DNA from: Gemmatimonadota bacterium
Lineage (GTDB): Bacteria > Gemmatimonadota > Gemmatimonadetes > Gemmatimonadales > GWC2-71-9
Reading direction: 5' to 3'
DNA: 17,364 bases
Assembly (NCBI GenBank): GCA_003221075.1
Contig: QHUF01000042.1
Location: 1 to 17,364 of the forward strand
Below, in pieces: positions 8,394 through 14,846 of this stretch. The position numbers were made by a program, and so were the translations under genes. Numbering within the stretch: the stretch's first letter is position 1; the number at the start of each line of letters is the position of its first letter. Below the pieces are notes generated by a model, which did no database searches, was not told the DNA's origin, and saw only the letters and a program-made list of their open reading frames with translations.

Positions 8394-8403
8394 GCCCGCG
8401 CGT

Positions 8404-8757
8404 ATGGCGACCATCCGCGACGTGGTAGAGGCGCTCAGCCGTTCCAACGGCGTGGACGCCGTAGTAGTGGTGGGCCGCGATGGGCTGCCCATCGACTCCC
8501 GCGTGGCCAATGGCGTCGATGCCGAAAGCGTGGCTGCACTCCTGCCCTCGGCGATCAAGCAGATGGCGCAGCTGGGCGATGGCGGGGGACGCGGCGATTT
8601 CACCACCGCCGTGCTCGAATTCAGCCGGGGACTCGCCATCGTTGCGGTCCTCAACGCCGAAGCGCTCCTCATCGTGCTGGTGCAGCCCGCGACGAACGTG
8701 GGCGCCCTTCTGTTCGATCTGCGGCGACACCGCACCGCCATCGCCGGACTGCTGTAA
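8404..8757 (+). CDS. Roadblock/LC7 domain protein
   Basis: This is a 117-residue single-domain protein that begins MATIRDVVEALSRSNGVDAVVVVGRDGLPIDS and continues with the AESVAALLPSAIKQMAQLG helix and the strand pair AIVAVLNAEALLIVLVQP, the usual Roadblock/LC7 layout. Bacterial members such as MglB act as dimers that regulate small Ras-like GTPases controlling polarity or motility; others are scaffolds. No MglA-like GTPase is visible in the window, so the partner is unknown. The start at 8404 is chosen because the domain begins there; the open frame continues upstream through non-coding-looking sequence. It heads a cluster with a receiver 14 bases downstream. Confidence 0.85.
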   Translation: MATIRDVVEALSRSNGVDAVVVVGRDGLPIDSRVANGVDAESVAALLPSAIKQMAQLGDGGGRGDFTTAVLEFSRGLAIVAVLNAEALLIVLVQPATNVGALLFDLRRHRTAIAGLL

Positions 8758-8771
8758 GCGGATGGTCGTCG

Positions 8772-9182
8772 GTGGTCCCCCCCGCTAGCTCCGCTCGCCA
8801 CCTTCTCGTGGTGGATGACGAGCCGCACATTGGGCTCGTCCTCCGGCCCTATCTCGAGCAGCTCGGCTACCGCGTGAGTTTTGCGCGGACGCTCGACGAG
8901 GCCCGCAACGCGCTCCGTGCGAGTCCGACGACCGACGGCCTGCTGCTCGATCTGCACCTGCCCGACGGCTCCGGACTCGATTTCCTGCGCGACCTCCGCA
9001 AACAGGGCGGCACCGCCCGGCTTCCGGTTCTCGTTCTCACCGCCGAAGGCGAGGATCGGATCCTCCGCGAAGCGCGCCGCCTCGGCGCGGCATTGGTGAC
9101 GAAACCGTTCAGCCCCTCGAAGCTCAGTCAACGCATCGCGATGATGTTCGGCGATGCGGAACCGGAGGGGGGGGCCTCGTGA
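8772..9182 (+). CDS. Stand-alone response-regulator receiver domain protein
   Basis: This is a 136-residue receiver with no output domain. It has the acidic pair D15-D16 in LLVVDDEP, phosphoacceptor D60 in DGLLLDLHLPDGSG, T90 in VLVLTAEG and K111 in VTKPF, so it should be phosphorylatable. The likely role is a phosphorelay intermediate or a protein regulated by binding, and the divergent histidine kinase gene (5339-6508) is a possible donor. The start used is GTG 8772. An ATG at 8762 would be in frame only if the run of seven C at 8777-8783 had one base fewer, so the exact N-terminus is uncertain. The stop forms a 4-base GTGA overlap with the next gene, and a run of eight G at 9167-9174 lies near the end. 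Confidence 0.88.
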   Translation: MVPPASSARHLLVVDDEPHIGLVLRPYLEQLGYRVSFARTLDEARNALRASPTTDGLLLDLHLPDGSGLDFLRDLRKQGGTARLPVLVLTAEGEDRILREARRLGAALVTKPFSPSKLSQRIAMMFGDAEPEGGAS

Positions 9183-10189
9183 GTGCGTGGGCCGCGATCC
9201 TCGCGGGCGGATCGGGCACGCGGTTCTGGCCGCTCTCGACACCGGAACGGCCCAAACAGCTGCTGGCGTTGACCGGCGACCGGCCGCTCCTCGCGCAGAC
9301 GGTCGCGCGCCTCTCGGGCCTCGTGCCGCCCGAACGGATCCTGATCCTGACCAGCCCCTCTTTGGTGGACCGCGTCGCCGCGACCGTGCCGGAGATTCCC
9401 GCAGCAAATATCTTCGCCGAGCCGCGCAGCGCGTCGACGGCGCCGGCGCTCGCCTGGGCAGCGCACTGGATCGCCAAGCACGACCCCGGCGGTCAAATGC
9501 TCTCGCTGCACGCCGACTGGGCGGTCGGTGACGACCGCGCCTTTCGCGCCGCGGCGACACACGCGCTCGACGTCGCCGCCGAGCAGGATGTGCTCGTCAC
9601 CGTCGGGGTGAAGCCGACGCGGAACGAGACGGGATACGGCTACATCGTGCCCGGCAAACCGCTCGGCACCGCGCACAAGGTGAAGCGCTTCATCGAAAAG
9701 CCGAGCGCTGCGCGCGCCGCGCTGCTGCGGCGGCGCGGCGCCCTATGGAACAGTGGTCTGTTTGCCTGGAGCGCGGCGCGGTTTCTCGGAGAAGCCGGGG
9801 CGTATGCCGAGGAGCTCGCGCCCGGCTGGGCGGCGCTGACGAAGGGCGACGCGCCCCGCTTCTTCGCGGCAGTGACTCCCGTCGCCGTGGACGTCGCGGT
9901 GCTGGAGCGGACGACGCGGTTGGCGGTCGTAACGGGCGCGTTCGCCTGGGACGACATCGGCTCGTGGGATGCGCTGCTGCGGATTCGCCGGCGCGACGCG
10001 CACGGCAACGTCACCGTCGGCAACGTCACGCTGGGCGACGACGTGAAGAACTCCGTAATCTGGGCGGAGAATGAAGAAGTCGCCGTCGTCGGCATCGAGG
10101 ATATGGTGGTCGTACGCGCCAACGGCCACACGCTCGTGATGCCGACCGGACATCCCGACAAACTCAAAGCGCTGGTGCAGAGTCTGTGA
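9179..10189 (+). CDS. manC: Mannose-1-phosphate guanylyltransferase
   Basis: The enzyme makes GDP-mannose from mannose-1-phosphate and GTP, a precursor for exopolysaccharide, lipopolysaccharide and GDP-fucose. The 336-residue protein shows the nucleotidyltransferase signature AAILAGGSGTRFWPLS (residues 5-20) with PKQLL, EPRSASTAPA, ETGYGYI, FIEKPSA (171-177), WNSGLF and WDDIGSWDAL, all matching the ManC/type II phosphomannose group. It ends without the C-terminal isomerase (cupin) domain of bifunctional ManC/AlgA. The metal-binding aspartate is kept as D113, but the usual PADH motif reads HADW. Start GTG 9179 overlaps the receiver stop (GTGA), with a GGAGG element about 8 bases from the start. 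The gene ends in another GTGA overlap. Confidence 0.9.
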   Translation: MSAWAAILAGGSGTRFWPLSTPERPKQLLALTGDRPLLAQTVARLSGLVPPERILILTSPSLVDRVAATVPEIPAANIFAEPRSASTAPALAWAAHWIAKHDPGGQMLSLHADWAVGDDRAFRAAATHALDVAAEQDVLVTVGVKPTRNETGYGYIVPGKPLGTAHKVKRFIEKPSAARAALLRRRGALWNSGLFAWSAARFLGEAGAYAEELAPGWAALTKGDAPRFFAAVTPVAVDVAVLERTTRLAVVTGAFAWDDIGSWDALLRIRRRDAHGNVTVGNVTLGDDVKNSVIWAENEEVAVVGIEDMVVVRANGHTLVMPTGHPDKLKALVQSL

Positions 10190-11355
10190 CGCACGCGCTC
10201 TACCTCCTCGATCCCGACCCCGCGCCGGCCTGGGCCCCATTCGCCGGCATCCGGCCGCTCTCCGAGCTGCGTGCCGGCGCACATCTGGTGCGCCAACGGT
10301 GGGAAACGTTCGTCGGCACCGAGGCGACGGCGGTTTTCGCGCTCCCGCATCTCGCCGGGTTTCCCGAGCCCGGCGTGCCGCCGGTCGAGGCGCGCCGGCC
10401 CGTCGCCGGTCCCGCCGTCATCGGCTCCTCGACGTTCGCGCCGCGCGGCCTCGCGGGCCCGCTGCCCGAAGTGGCGGCGCGCCTCACGCACGACGGGATC
10501 ACCGTCGGGTGGGCGGTTCCGGCGGGAAGCACGTGGACGGGCCCGGTGTCAAACGCCCAGGCCATGAATGTCGAGGGCGTGCTGCTCCGCGGCGTCCATG
10601 ACCTCGTCAGCGCTCTGGAGCAGCTGCTGCGCGAGGACGTGATCAGGCTGGTCGGCGATTCCGACGCGGTGCCCAAAGGCTCCATCGTGCTCGGGGACCC
10701 GGGGTGGGTGTCGCTGCGGGAAGGGGCGATCGAGCCCGGCGTGGTGTTCGACACGCGCAACGGGCCCGTGGTCCTCGAGAGCGGAGTGGAAGTGCGATCG
10801 GGCACCCGGCTCGAAGGACCGTTGTGGGTCGGGGCCAACACGCGCGTCGTCGGAGGAGCGATCAAGAACTCCGCGATCGGCCCCTGGTGCGTCATCCATG
10901 GCGAAGTGTCCACGACCGCGATGCTCGGCTATGCGAACAAGGGCCACTACGGGTTCCTGGGGCACTCGGTCCTGGGACGGTGGGTCAATTTTGGCGCCGG
11001 GACGACGACATCCAACCTCAAGAGCACGTACGGTCCCGTCCGGCTGGACGTGGCGGGCACGAAGCTGGAAACCGGACACCAGTTTCTCGGCAGCCTGATC
11101 GGCGATCACGCCAAGACGGCGATCGGCACGCTGCTCGATGCCGGATGCGTCATCGGTGCGGGCGCCAGCATCTTCGATGATGTGCGTGCACGCAAGTACG
11201 TAGCGCCCTTCGCCTGGGGAGGCTCCGCCTCCGAGCGGATGACGCGAGAGAAGTTCCTGGCTACGGTAGAGCGCGTGTTACCGCGGCGTCACGTCGAGGT
11301 GACCGAGTCGATGCGCTCCTACCTGGCCCGGGCCTTCGACTGGTTGACCAGATGA
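10186..11355 (+). CDS. NTP_transf_4/left-handed beta-helix nucleotidyltransferase, alternative GlmU type
   Basis: This is probably a bifunctional sugar-1-phosphate nucleotidyl- and acetyltransferase of the TIGR03991 kind, which is thought to supply UDP-GlcNAc where classical GlmU is lacking. The N-terminus (about 1-150) has the reduced NTP_transf_4 signature: LYLLDPDPAPAWAPF, IRPLSELRAGAHLVRQRWE. The C-terminal half (about 183-345) is a left-handed beta-helix with hexapeptide repeats and family hallmarks NGPVVLESGVEV, GPLWVGANTRV, GYANKGHYGFLGHS (248-261) and FGAGTTTSNLKSTYG (269-283). Length is 389 residues. Start GTG 10186 overlaps the manC stop by 4 bases, and the stop overlaps the kinase ATG by 4. 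The acceptor sugar cannot be settled from sequence; pairing with ManC points to nucleotide-sugar supply for the envelope. Confidence 0.8.
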   Translation: MTHALYLLDPDPAPAWAPFAGIRPLSELRAGAHLVRQRWETFVGTEATAVFALPHLAGFPEPGVPPVEARRPVAGPAVIGSSTFAPRGLAGPLPEVAARLTHDGITVGWAVPAGSTWTGPVSNAQAMNVEGVLLRGVHDLVSALEQLLREDVIRLVGDSDAVPKGSIVLGDPGWVSLREGAIEPGVVFDTRNGPVVLESGVEVRSGTRLEGPLWVGANTRVVGGAIKNSAIGPWCVIHGEVSTTAMLGYANKGHYGFLGHSVLGRWVNFGAGTTTSNLKSTYGPVRLDVAGTKLETGHQFLGSLIGDHAKTAIGTLLDAGCVIGAGASIFDDVRARKYVAPFAWGGSASERMTREKFLATVERVLPRRHVEVTESMRSYLARAFDWLTR

Positions 11356-13205
11356 GCGACGCCCCGCAGCGCTACCGCCGGCTCGGGAAGTACGAGCTGC
11401 ACCAGCTCCTGGGCGAAGGTGCGATGGGCATCGTGTGGAAGGCCTACGACACGGTGCTGCGCCGCTACGTCGCGCTCAAGCTGCTGAGCGCGAGCTTCCG
11501 CAAGACCAAGGACATGCACGAGCGGTTCCTGCGCGAAGCGCGGGCCGCCGGCGCCATTCAGCACGCCAACATCGTCACCGTGTACGACCTCGGCGAGTCC
11601 GAGGGCCAGCTGTTCATCGCGATGGAGCTGGTGGAGGGACGCGATCTCTCCGACATGATCGCCCTGCGCGATCCGCTCGCGCTGGAGCGCAAGCTCGACA
11701 TCGCGATCGAGGTGCTGATCGGCCTGCACTTCGCGCATCAGCGCGGCGTGATTCACCGCGACGTAAAGCCATCCAACGTGCGCGTGATGCCCGACGGACG
11801 GGTCAAGATCATGGACTTCGGCATCGCGCGGCTGCAAAAGGCGGATGCCACAGGCTCCGGGGCGATCGTCGGCACGCCGACCTACATGGCGCCCGAACAG
11901 ATCACCAACGGCGCGATCACGCCCGCCACCGACGTCTTCTCGGTTGGGTGCATGCTCTACGAGCTGCTGTGCTATCAGCGGCCGTTCGAAGCGGAGTCGG
12001 TGCACGGCGTGCTCTACCAGGTGCTGACGACGGAGCCGCGGCCGCTGCGGACCGTCGCGCCCTCGATCCCGGCGGCGCTCGAGCGCGTCGTCGCGAAGGC
12101 GATGAACAAGGTGCCGCACGAGCGCTACGAGTCCGCGGGCCAGATGATGTCGACGCTGCAGCAAATCCGCGCCGCGCTGTCGGGCGCGGACGAAGAGGCG
12201 ACGCAGCCGCTCGGCCGCTGGACACCGCTGCCCCGCCCGATGTTGAAGCTGATCACGCATGCGTCGATGAAGGCGCGGATCGGGGTGCTGGCCGCGCTTG
12301 CTGCCGTCGTGCTGCTACTCCTGTATGCGCCGGGGCAAACGGCCGAGGATGGGTCCAGCGGCGTGGTTGTGAATCCGCCTCCGCCGACACCCACCGGCCT
12401 CGTCGCGCCCCCGGCCGCTCCCACGGGCGCCCCGGTCTCGATGGCGGTCAGCACGCGGCGCGATTCGGCGGTTGCGGCGCGCGAGCGGGCGATCGCGGCC
12501 GGCGCGGAGAAAAACAGCGTCCCGGCAGTGATCATGGCGCAATCGATGTTCGAGGCCGCCGATCAGGCGCTGCAGCGGGGCAATCAGTCGCTCGCGCTCC
12601 GCGGCTACGTCGAGGCGGCGCAGCAATACGGCCGGGCGCGTGACGAGGCGCGCGCCATGGATCGCGAAGCCCAGCAGATGATCGCGCGCGTGAGTCCGGT
12701 CGTGCAGGCCATTCCCACGGGACGGGCCGCTTCCAACGCCGGCGTCTTTCTCGCGCGCGCCGAATCGCTGTTGCGCGAACAGGATTTCACGCTCGCCAAG
12801 GTTGCCGCGCAAAGTGCCGAGCAGATCGGCATCGATGCGGGTATCGCGCCGCCCAGCGCGCAGCCGGCGGACGCTCGGGCGGCTGTGGATGTGCTGCTGA
12901 GCGACCTCGGGCGCGCGCTGGCAAGCCAGCGCATTTCCAACATTCGCGTGCTCTATCCGGGCCTGACGGACTCCGAGCGCCGCGGGTGGGAGGCATTTTT
13001 CCGCGACTGGAATCAGATCACCGCGAAGTTCACGATGGAGGATTTCAAGCTCCAAGGGGCCACCGCGACCGCCAACGTGCGCGCCACGTTCGAGTATGTG
13101 CCGGCGCTCGGCGGCGCCCCGCGCGTAGATCGGCGGGGCTTCGCGATGCGGTTCGAGCGGAAAGACGTCGGCTGGCGACTGGCGACGGTTACGGAATTGA
13201 AATGA
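11352..13205 (+). CDS. Transmembrane Ser/Thr protein kinase with extracellular NTF2-like tail
   Basis: This is a 617-residue Hanks-type kinase. The cytoplasmic kinase domain (about 14-275) has the glycine loop LLGEGAMGIV (19-28), K43 in VALKLL, E62, HRDVKPSN (135-142, catalytic D137), DFG (155-157), GTPTYMAPE (174-182) and DVFSVGCMLYELL, so it looks active. One transmembrane helix lies at about 309-326 (RIGVLAALAAVVLLLLYA). Outside the membrane are a Pro-rich linker (about 342-366), a helical region (about 385-500) and a C-terminal NTF2-like domain (about 507-617) with the YPGLTDSERRGWEAFF and GWRLATVTELK signatures. The likely role is sensing an envelope state and phosphorylating cytoplasmic targets, perhaps the nucleotide-sugar enzymes encoded beside it (inference). 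ATG 11352 overlaps the previous stop (ATGA). It ends one base before an opposing gene. Confidence 0.93.
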   Translation: MSDAPQRYRRLGKYELHQLLGEGAMGIVWKAYDTVLRRYVALKLLSASFRKTKDMHERFLREARAAGAIQHANIVTVYDLGESEGQLFIAMELVEGRDLSDMIALRDPLALERKLDIAIEVLIGLHFAHQRGVIHRDVKPSNVRVMPDGRVKIMDFGIARLQKADATGSGAIVGTPTYMAPEQITNGAITPATDVFSVGCMLYELLCYQRPFEAESVHGVLYQVLTTEPRPLRTVAPSIPAALERVVAKAMNKVPHERYESAGQMMSTLQQIRAALSGADEEATQPLGRWTPLPRPMLKLITHASMKARIGVLAALAAVVLLLLYAPGQTAEDGSSGVVVNPPPPTPTGLVAPPAAPTGAPVSMAVSTRRDSAVAARERAIAAGAEKNSVPAVIMAQSMFEAADQALQRGNQSLALRGYVEAAQQYGRARDEARAMDREAQQMIARVSPVVQAIPTGRAASNAGVFLARAESLLREQDFTLAKVAAQSAEQIGIDAGIAPPSAQPADARAAVDVLLSDLGRALASQRISNIRVLYPGLTDSERRGWEAFFRDWNQITAKFTMEDFKLQGATATANVRATFEYVPALGGAPRVDRRGFAMRFERKDVGWRLATVTELK

Positions 13206-13562
13206 CTACCAGGCGCGTTGGTTCGGGGCTGGTGGGTCGGGAATCGTCAGCGTATCCGGCCGGGCGGTCGGCGGACCCAGACGGCGCAGCGTGACCGACT
13301 TCTCCAAATCACCGCCACTGATCGTGAGTTTGTCGCCGGCGATCTTCATACCGTAGACCTGCCACACCCCGTCGCCCAGCGTAATCCACAGGCTGTCGCC
13401 GACCACCCGCCACCGCGCGAGGTCGCGCCCGAACTGCGCCGAGCTGTCGGCGCGCACCATGATGTGACGGATCTCGTCGCCCGTACGCGCCTGCCAATCC
13501 CCGGTCAGCCGTGGGGGCGATTGAGCGACGAATAACACACCCAACAGAATCGTCCAACGCAT
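13206..13562 (-). CDS. Small secreted protein, possibly lipocalin-like beta-barrel
   Basis: This is a 118-residue protein with no family I can name securely. It starts MRWTILLGVLFVAQSPPRL, a probable Sec signal peptide ending near VAQS. The mature part alternates short strands (LTGDWQAR, RHIMVRADSSAQFG, RWRVVGDSLWITLGDGVWQVYGMKIAGDKLTISGG, KSVTLRRLG), a pattern typical of small secreted lipocalin-like domains, and ends in a Pro-rich tail. The start ATG 13562-13560 is chosen over an upstream in-frame ATG at 13601 because GGAG lies five bases before it and it begins the signal peptide; the upstream ATG sits inside a palindrome. Its TAG at 13208-13206 abuts the kinase TGA directly. Confidence 0.7.
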   Translation of the reverse strand: MRWTILLGVLFVAQSPPRLTGDWQARTGDEIRHIMVRADSSAQFGRDLARWRVVGDSLWITLGDGVWQVYGMKIAGDKLTISGGDLEKSVTLRRLGPPTARPDTLTIPDPPAPNQRAW

Positions 13563-13586
13563 CACAACTCCGGAAACGGGATTAGT

Positions 13587-13614
13587 GTAGGGGCGCAGCA
13601 TGCTGCGCCCCTAC
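13587..13614. repeat. Perfect 28-bp palindrome (REP-like)
   Basis: The left arm GTAGGGGCGCAGCA (13587-13600) is followed immediately by its exact reverse complement (13601-13614), with no mismatch and no spacer. It lies 20 bases beyond the stop of the HD-GYP gene and 24 bases before the start of the small secreted protein gene, in a 72-base gap. No T-run follows on either strand, so it is not a textbook terminator. It resembles a repetitive extragenic palindrome that could block exonucleases or shape transcript ends, but only one copy is in the window. Confidence 0.75.
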
Positions 13615-13634
13615 CGAACCGAACAGCGACCCCA

Positions 13635-14846
13635 TCATACCCCGGGCTGTTCCGGTGTTGCAGCGCGTGGGGGCATGGGCGCCCCGACCGGAGCGCTGAC
13701 ATCGGGGAGGATGGCCACCTGCCCTTCCCACTGCTTCATCATTCGAATGAAGCCGCCACAAAGCTCCGGGTCGAACTCCAGCCCGCTGCGTTCCTGCAGG
13801 TAGCCCAGCGTTTTCTCGAATGACCACGCCTCGCGGTACGGTCGCCGCGTGCGCAGGGCATCGTAGACGTCACAGACGTGCACGAGCTTGCTCGCCTGAT
13901 GACACTCGCGGGCGTAGCGCAGGACCGGGTAGCCCCCGCCGTTGATCATGATGTGATGCTCGTACGCCACGATGACGGCCAGGTCGAGGTCCTCTTCAAC
14001 CTCGAGCAGCATGCGCGCGCCGGCCACGGGGTGCTCGTTCATCAGTGCCCGCTCTTCGTCCGTCAGTTTGCCGGGCTTCGTGAGGATGTCGAGCGGGATC
14101 TTGATCTTGCCGATGTCGTGCAGCAGGCCCGCAATTCCGAACGTCCGCACGTCCGTCGCCGAGAGGCCGAGAAACTCGGCCAGCGCCATCGACAGCACGG
14201 CGACGTTCATCGAGTGCGTGGTCGTGTACTGGTCGAACTCCTTGAGCTGCAGGAGCGGCATCATGACCTGCCGCCCGCCGTGCATCGCGACCGCGAGCGA
14301 GCGGACGACCGCTTCGGCCTCCGCCAGCGGAATGGCCCCGGTCGTTAGCACTTCGCGCTGCATCCAGTGCAGCGTATCCACTTCTTCACCAAGCGAGAAG
14401 CTGATGGTCGCGGTCGGGAGCGGCTCGGACGTGAGCTCGGTCTCGCCCTTCAGACCCACGGCGCCGAACCGGATGCTGCTGCGGCGCATCTGCCGCGCGT
14501 CGGTGCTGATGGCAGACAGCGTCAGACGCGCGAGCACCTCCTCGAGAAACCCTTCGAAGTCCTCGCGGCTCACCGCGTCCTCGAACTCCAGGCGTTGAAT
14601 GCCGGCCTGCGCCAGGCGTTTGCCCCAATCCCACGCCTTCAGCTCGCGCAGCGGCAGCCGTCCGAACACGACCTCATCACCGAGGAACGTGAACAGCGGG
14701 CGCGCCGTATCGGACTGGAGATCCTGGATCTGCTGATAGGCAACGTCGAGGGCGCGCTCGCGCGCGGGATGGCCGTCGCGATACAGGGCCATCGCGGCGA
14801 GCGCCTGGGCAAAGGCGTTGAGAAAGCGGGCGGGGTCGCCGCTCAT
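13635..14846 (-). CDS. HD-GYP domain phosphohydrolase-like protein
   Basis: This 403-residue protein ends in an HD-GYP domain (about 195-390), the family that degrades cyclic di-GMP. Visible residues are H211 (THSMNVAVLS), H243-D244 with K247 (LLHDIGKIKIP), H272 (NEHPVAGARML), H297-H298 (YEHHIMINGGGYP, 296-307) and the downstream VCDVYDALRTRRPYRE. The canonical HHE-(D)G-GYP stretch reads HHI...NGGGYP, so one acidic residue is replaced and activity may be altered. The first ~110 residues contain FAQALAAMALYRDGHP and resemble the N-terminus of the upstream HEAT-repeat protein. The start ATG 14846-14844 overlaps that gene's TGA by 4 bases (ATGA); the frame stays open upstream but only as a shadow. 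The pair is presumably cotranscribed and may work as a complex. Confidence 0.88.
   Translation of the reverse strand: MSGDPARFLNAFAQALAAMALYRDGHPARERALDVAYQQIQDLQSDTARPLFTFLGDEVVFGRLPLRELKAWDWGKRLAQAGIQRLEFEDAVSREDFEGFLEEVLARLTLSAISTDARQMRRSSIRFGAVGLKGETELTSEPLPTATISFSLGEEVDTLHWMQREVLTTGAIPLAEAEAVVRSLAVAMHGGRQVMMPLLQLKEFDQYTTTHSMNVAVLSMALAEFLGLSATDVRTFGIAGLLHDIGKIKIPLDILTKPGKLTDEERALMNEHPVAGARMLLEVEEDLDLAVIVAYEHHIMINGGGYPVLRYARECHQASKLVHVCDVYDALRTRRPYREAWSFEKTLGYLQERSGLEFDPELCGGFIRMMKQWEGQVAILPDVSAPVGAPMPPRAATPEQPGV

Noticed and set aside
8310..9560. Upstream extension of the lipoprotein frame
   Set aside because: The frame stays open but covers the divergent Roadblock, receiver and manC genes. 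The signal peptide marks the true start at 8309.
12125..13055. Minus-strand open frames opposite the kinase C-terminal half
   Set aside because: They are antisense shadows. The plus-strand frame continues from the kinase domain through the membrane helix to a natural stop.
13587..13614. Palindrome as a rho-independent terminator of the HD-GYP gene
   Set aside because: There is no T-run on either side on the minus strand, so it is listed as a repeat. A role in 3'-end protection remains possible.
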